Shown here: positions 61,808 to 64,000 of the stretch, piece after piece
Numbering within the stretch: position 1 is the stretch's first letter
Layout: every line of letters begins with the position of its first letter
NCBI GenBank assembly: GCA_902363445.1
Contig: CABJAB010000005.1
Location: forward strand, 248,001-312,000
DNA: 64,000 nt
Reading direction: 5' to 3'
Source of the DNA: Lachnospiraceae bacterium
GTDB lineage: Bacteria > Bacillota > Clostridia > Lachnospirales > Lachnospiraceae
Translations under genes and position numbers: made by a program
The notes under the pieces: model-generated
The model's database searches: none
Seen by the model: only the letters and a program-made list of their open reading frames with translations
What the model was told of the DNA's origin: nothing

Positions 61808-64000
61808 ATGATTGCGAAATTCAGTGTGAAGAAGCCCATGACGGTTTTTGTGGCCGTGGTGCTGATCTTGATTCTGGGGGTGGTGTCTTTTACAGAGATG
61901 ACGCCGGATCTTTTGCCCAGCATCAACCTGCCCTATGCGGTGGTAGTGACCACGTATCGGGGAGCGAGCCCGGAGGAAGTGGAAACGACTGTGACGAAAC
62001 CGGTGGAGCAGTCCATGGCAACACTTAACAACATAAAGGAAGTGAGTTCCACATCCAGCGAGAATGTATCTCTCGTGATCTTAGAGTTCAACGATGACGT
62101 GGATATGGATTCCATGACGGTGGACGTGAGGGAGAAGCTGGACCAGATCGAAGGCTATTGGGATGATACGGTTTCCTCCCCCATCATAATGAAGATCAAT
62201 CCGGATATGCTCCCCATCGTGGTCGCTTCTGTGGATGCGGACGATATGGGAGTGGCCGATATCTCCAAGTATGTGGAAGAGACGGTCCAGCCTGCGCTGG
62301 AGGGAGTCGACGGCGTGGCCAGTGTCAGCGCGTCGGGCCTTCTGGAGGAGCAGGTGAACGTCGTCATCCGGGATGACCAGGTGGAAAAGGTCAACGACCG
62401 TCTGAAATCCTCCATATCCGATTCCCTGTCTGAGGCGGAGGATGCGCTCAATGAAGCGGAGGATAAGATTTCAGAGGGAAAGGCTCAGCTGGAGAGCCAG
62501 ACGTCTCAGTTCCAGAGCGGGATGGTACAGGCGGACCAGGCGCTCAGTGAGGCCAGAATGCAGATCCTCCAGGGGGAGATCGCTCTGGAAAATGCAGAAA
62601 AGGAGCTGGCTTCCAAGGAAAGCGAGGCTCTTTCCCAGGCGGGGTATCAGAGCATAGATGAGATGGAAGCGGGACTTACCTCATCCTTGGAACAGATTAA
62701 CGGCCTTCTTTCCCAGGAAGCTTCCATAAGGGATGGACTCACCCAGCTGGAAGCGGGGATTTCGCAGATAGACGATGGGCTGGAACAGGTAAAGGCTGGT
62801 AAGACGGCTCTGGAGGAACAGCCGGATCTAAAGGCGGCCAGAGAAGGCTTTGAGGCCATGAAAGCCCAGGGGATCATCGATGACGACGGCAATCTGCTGA
62901 TTCCGGAGGACACTCCCGGGTATGCGGAGACGGCCGCAGAAGCGGCGGCGTTGAAAGCCGGCGTCGATCTGTACCGTTCAAAGCTGGCGGAGCTCACCGC
63001 CGCGGAAACAGATCTGACTACCCAGAGAGAAGAACTGGCTTCGAAGAAAACAGAAGCGGAAGCGGCCATCGCTCAGATTGATAAGATAAAGAATGAAGGA
63101 ACGGCGGCCCAGATCACATCGGCCCTGGAGGGAATCCAGGCGCTGCGGGCAGGGAAGAGCCAGCTGGCTTCTACCAGGGGGCAGCTGACTTCTGCGAAGA
63201 ATATCCTGATCGCCAAGGCGCAGGAAGCCGGAATGACCAAATATGAGGCGGAGTCACAGCTGGCAGATGCAAAACGGCAGCTGGAGGACGGAGAAAAGGA
63301 GCTGGGTGAACAGCGGGAGACCTTTGATTCTTCCAAGGAAAGCGCTCTTGATGCCGCGGATGTGACCGATAAACTGACGGCGGATATGATATCCCAGATA
63401 CTGACGGCGCAGAATTTTTCCATGCCGGCCGGCTATGTGACGGAGGACGGCATACAGTACCTGGTCCGGGTGGGGAATAAGCTGGAGGATGTGGAGGAGC
63501 TTAAAAATCTGGTCCTCTTTGACCCGGATGTGGAGGGAATGGAGCCGGTTCGCCTGTCGGACGTGGCGGACGTCTATAAAAGTGACAACAGCGCGGATAT
63601 TTACGCGAAAATAAACGGAAATGACGGTGTGGTCCTTTCCATAGAAAAACAGCCGACTTATGCTACCGCGGATGTGGCGGAGGCTGTCCAGAAGAAGTTT
63701 GAGGAGCTGGAGAACGGCCACGACGGGCTGCATTTTACCATGCTGTCCAACCAGGGGGATTATATCCATCTGGTGGTGGATTCCGTGCTCAACAATCTTC
63801 TGTACGGAGCGATCCTCGCCGTCATTATCCTTCTGTTTTTCCTGAAGGATCTGAGGCCGACGATCATCATTGCCTGCTCCATCCCTATCAGTGTGATCTT
63901 TGCCATCGTGCTGATGTATTTTTCCGGCGTCACGCTGAATATGATTTCTCTTTCCGGTCTTGCGGTGGGCGTGGGAATGCTGGTGGACAATTCCGTGGTA
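61808..64000 (+). CDS. RND (HAE1-like) efflux transporter, runs off the window
   Basis: The first 731 residues of an RND pump, open at the right edge. TM1 is in VKKPMTVFVAVVLILILGVVSF; TPDLLPSINLPYAVVVTTYR and GASPEEVETTVTKPVEQSMA are the conserved porter-domain start. From ~200 to ~540 a long Ala/Glu/Gln-rich region (SEAEDALNEAEDKISEGKAQ) with heptad character is inserted in the first external loop, predicted coiled coil. TM2-TM4 begin at ~660 (LLYGAILAVIILLFFLKDLR; NMISLSGLAVGVGMLVDNSV). AGGAGG is 7 bases before ATG. Gram-positive relatives export lipids or drugs; the substrate is unknown. Confidence 0.92.
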   Translation, partial: MIAKFSVKKPMTVFVAVVLILILGVVSFTEMTPDLLPSINLPYAVVVTTYRGASPEEVETTVTKPVEQSMATLNNIKEVSSTSSENVSLVILEFNDDVDMDSMTVDVREKLDQIEGYWDDTVSSPIIMKINPDMLPIVVASVDADDMGVADISKYVEETVQPALEGVDGVASVSASGLLEEQVNVVIRDDQVEKVNDRLKSSISDSLSEAEDALNEAEDKISEGKAQLESQTSQFQSGMVQADQALSEARMQILQGEIALENAEKELASKESEALSQAGYQSIDEMEAGLTSSLEQINGLLSQEASIRDGLTQLEAGISQIDDGLEQVKAGKTALEEQPDLKAAREGFEAMKAQGIIDDDGNLLIPEDTPGYAETAAEAAALKAGVDLYRSKLAELTAAETDLTTQREELASKKTEAEAAIAQIDKIKNEGTAAQITSALEGIQALRAGKSQLASTRGQLTSAKNILIAKAQEAGMTKYEAESQLADAKRQLEDGEKELGEQRETFDSSKESALDAADVTDKLTADMISQILTAQNFSMPAGYVTEDGIQYLVRVGNKLEDVEELKNLVLFDPDVEGMEPVRLSDVADVYKSDNSADIYAKINGNDGVVLSIEKQPTYATADVAEAVQKKFEELENGHDGLHFTMLSNQGDYIHLVVDSVLNNLLYGAILAVIILLFFLKDLRPTIIIACSIPISVIFAIVLMYFSGVTLNMISLSGLAVGVGMLVDNSVV

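Overview
The window looks like chromosomal DNA from an anaerobic Gram-positive gut bacterium, most likely a Lachnospiraceae-type Clostridium. The evidence is a base composition near 50% GC, strong AGGAGG ribosome sites, sigma-A style TTGACA-17-TATAAT promoters, many intrinsic terminators, families common in that group (CD3324, Cdd1-like, DUF3788, DUF5721) and a complete vanG-type cluster. I cannot name the species.

Layout. 0-4.1 kb holds small conserved proteins followed by a PAS-GAF-GGDEF-EAL c-di-GMP protein. 5.2-14.7 kb is mixed housekeeping: an MFS pump, a type-4 uracil-DNA glycosylase, a decayed pentapeptide-repeat gene, rubrerythrin, a CDF metal transporter, an NlpC/P60 hydrolase, endonuclease III, a cation/proton antiporter and ilvE. 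14.7-17.5 kb is a large soluble hybrid histidine kinase. 18-28.5 kb is rich in amino-acid biosynthesis: ilvN-ilvC, leuC-leuD with a divergent LysR regulator, and thrC; asd lies further on at 51.5 kb. mgtE and a small membrane protein lie between. 28.5-38.3 kb holds a PdaC-like peptidoglycan deacetylase, YqeY, an isochorismatase-fold hydrolase, a pair of unrecognised proteins, CIRCE-associated htpG, an M18 aminopeptidase and DegV. 38.3-39.9 kb is a two-gene ABC importer without its binding protein. 40.0-45.9 kb is the vanG-type locus vanR-vanS // vanG-vanXY-vanT, which would replace D-Ala-D-Ala cell-wall termini by D-Ala-D-Ser. A tRNA-Thr(CGU) follows, then a type III restriction-modification pair (46.9-51.3 kb). 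53.5-58.1 kb carries a zinc dehydrogenase, an ArsR-type repressor and a TetR-controlled ABC-2 exporter. 59-61.7 kb is a CopA copper ATPase with a CopZ-like domain fused at its C terminus behind a CsoR-like operator. An RND efflux protein runs off the right edge.

The most unusual feature is a family of about 0.63-0.79 kb hairpin-rich, apparently non-coding repeats. There are four copies, at about 4.4, 19.8, 46.2 and 58.2 kb, in both orientations. Several hairpins show paired (compensatory) base changes between copies, the two halves of each copy form a diverged inverted duplication, and the same end of the element follows an intrinsic terminator in two clear cases and one weak case. This is the best candidate here for an undescribed system. 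Whether it is a MITE-like mobile element, a structured RNA or both cannot be settled from sequence reading alone.
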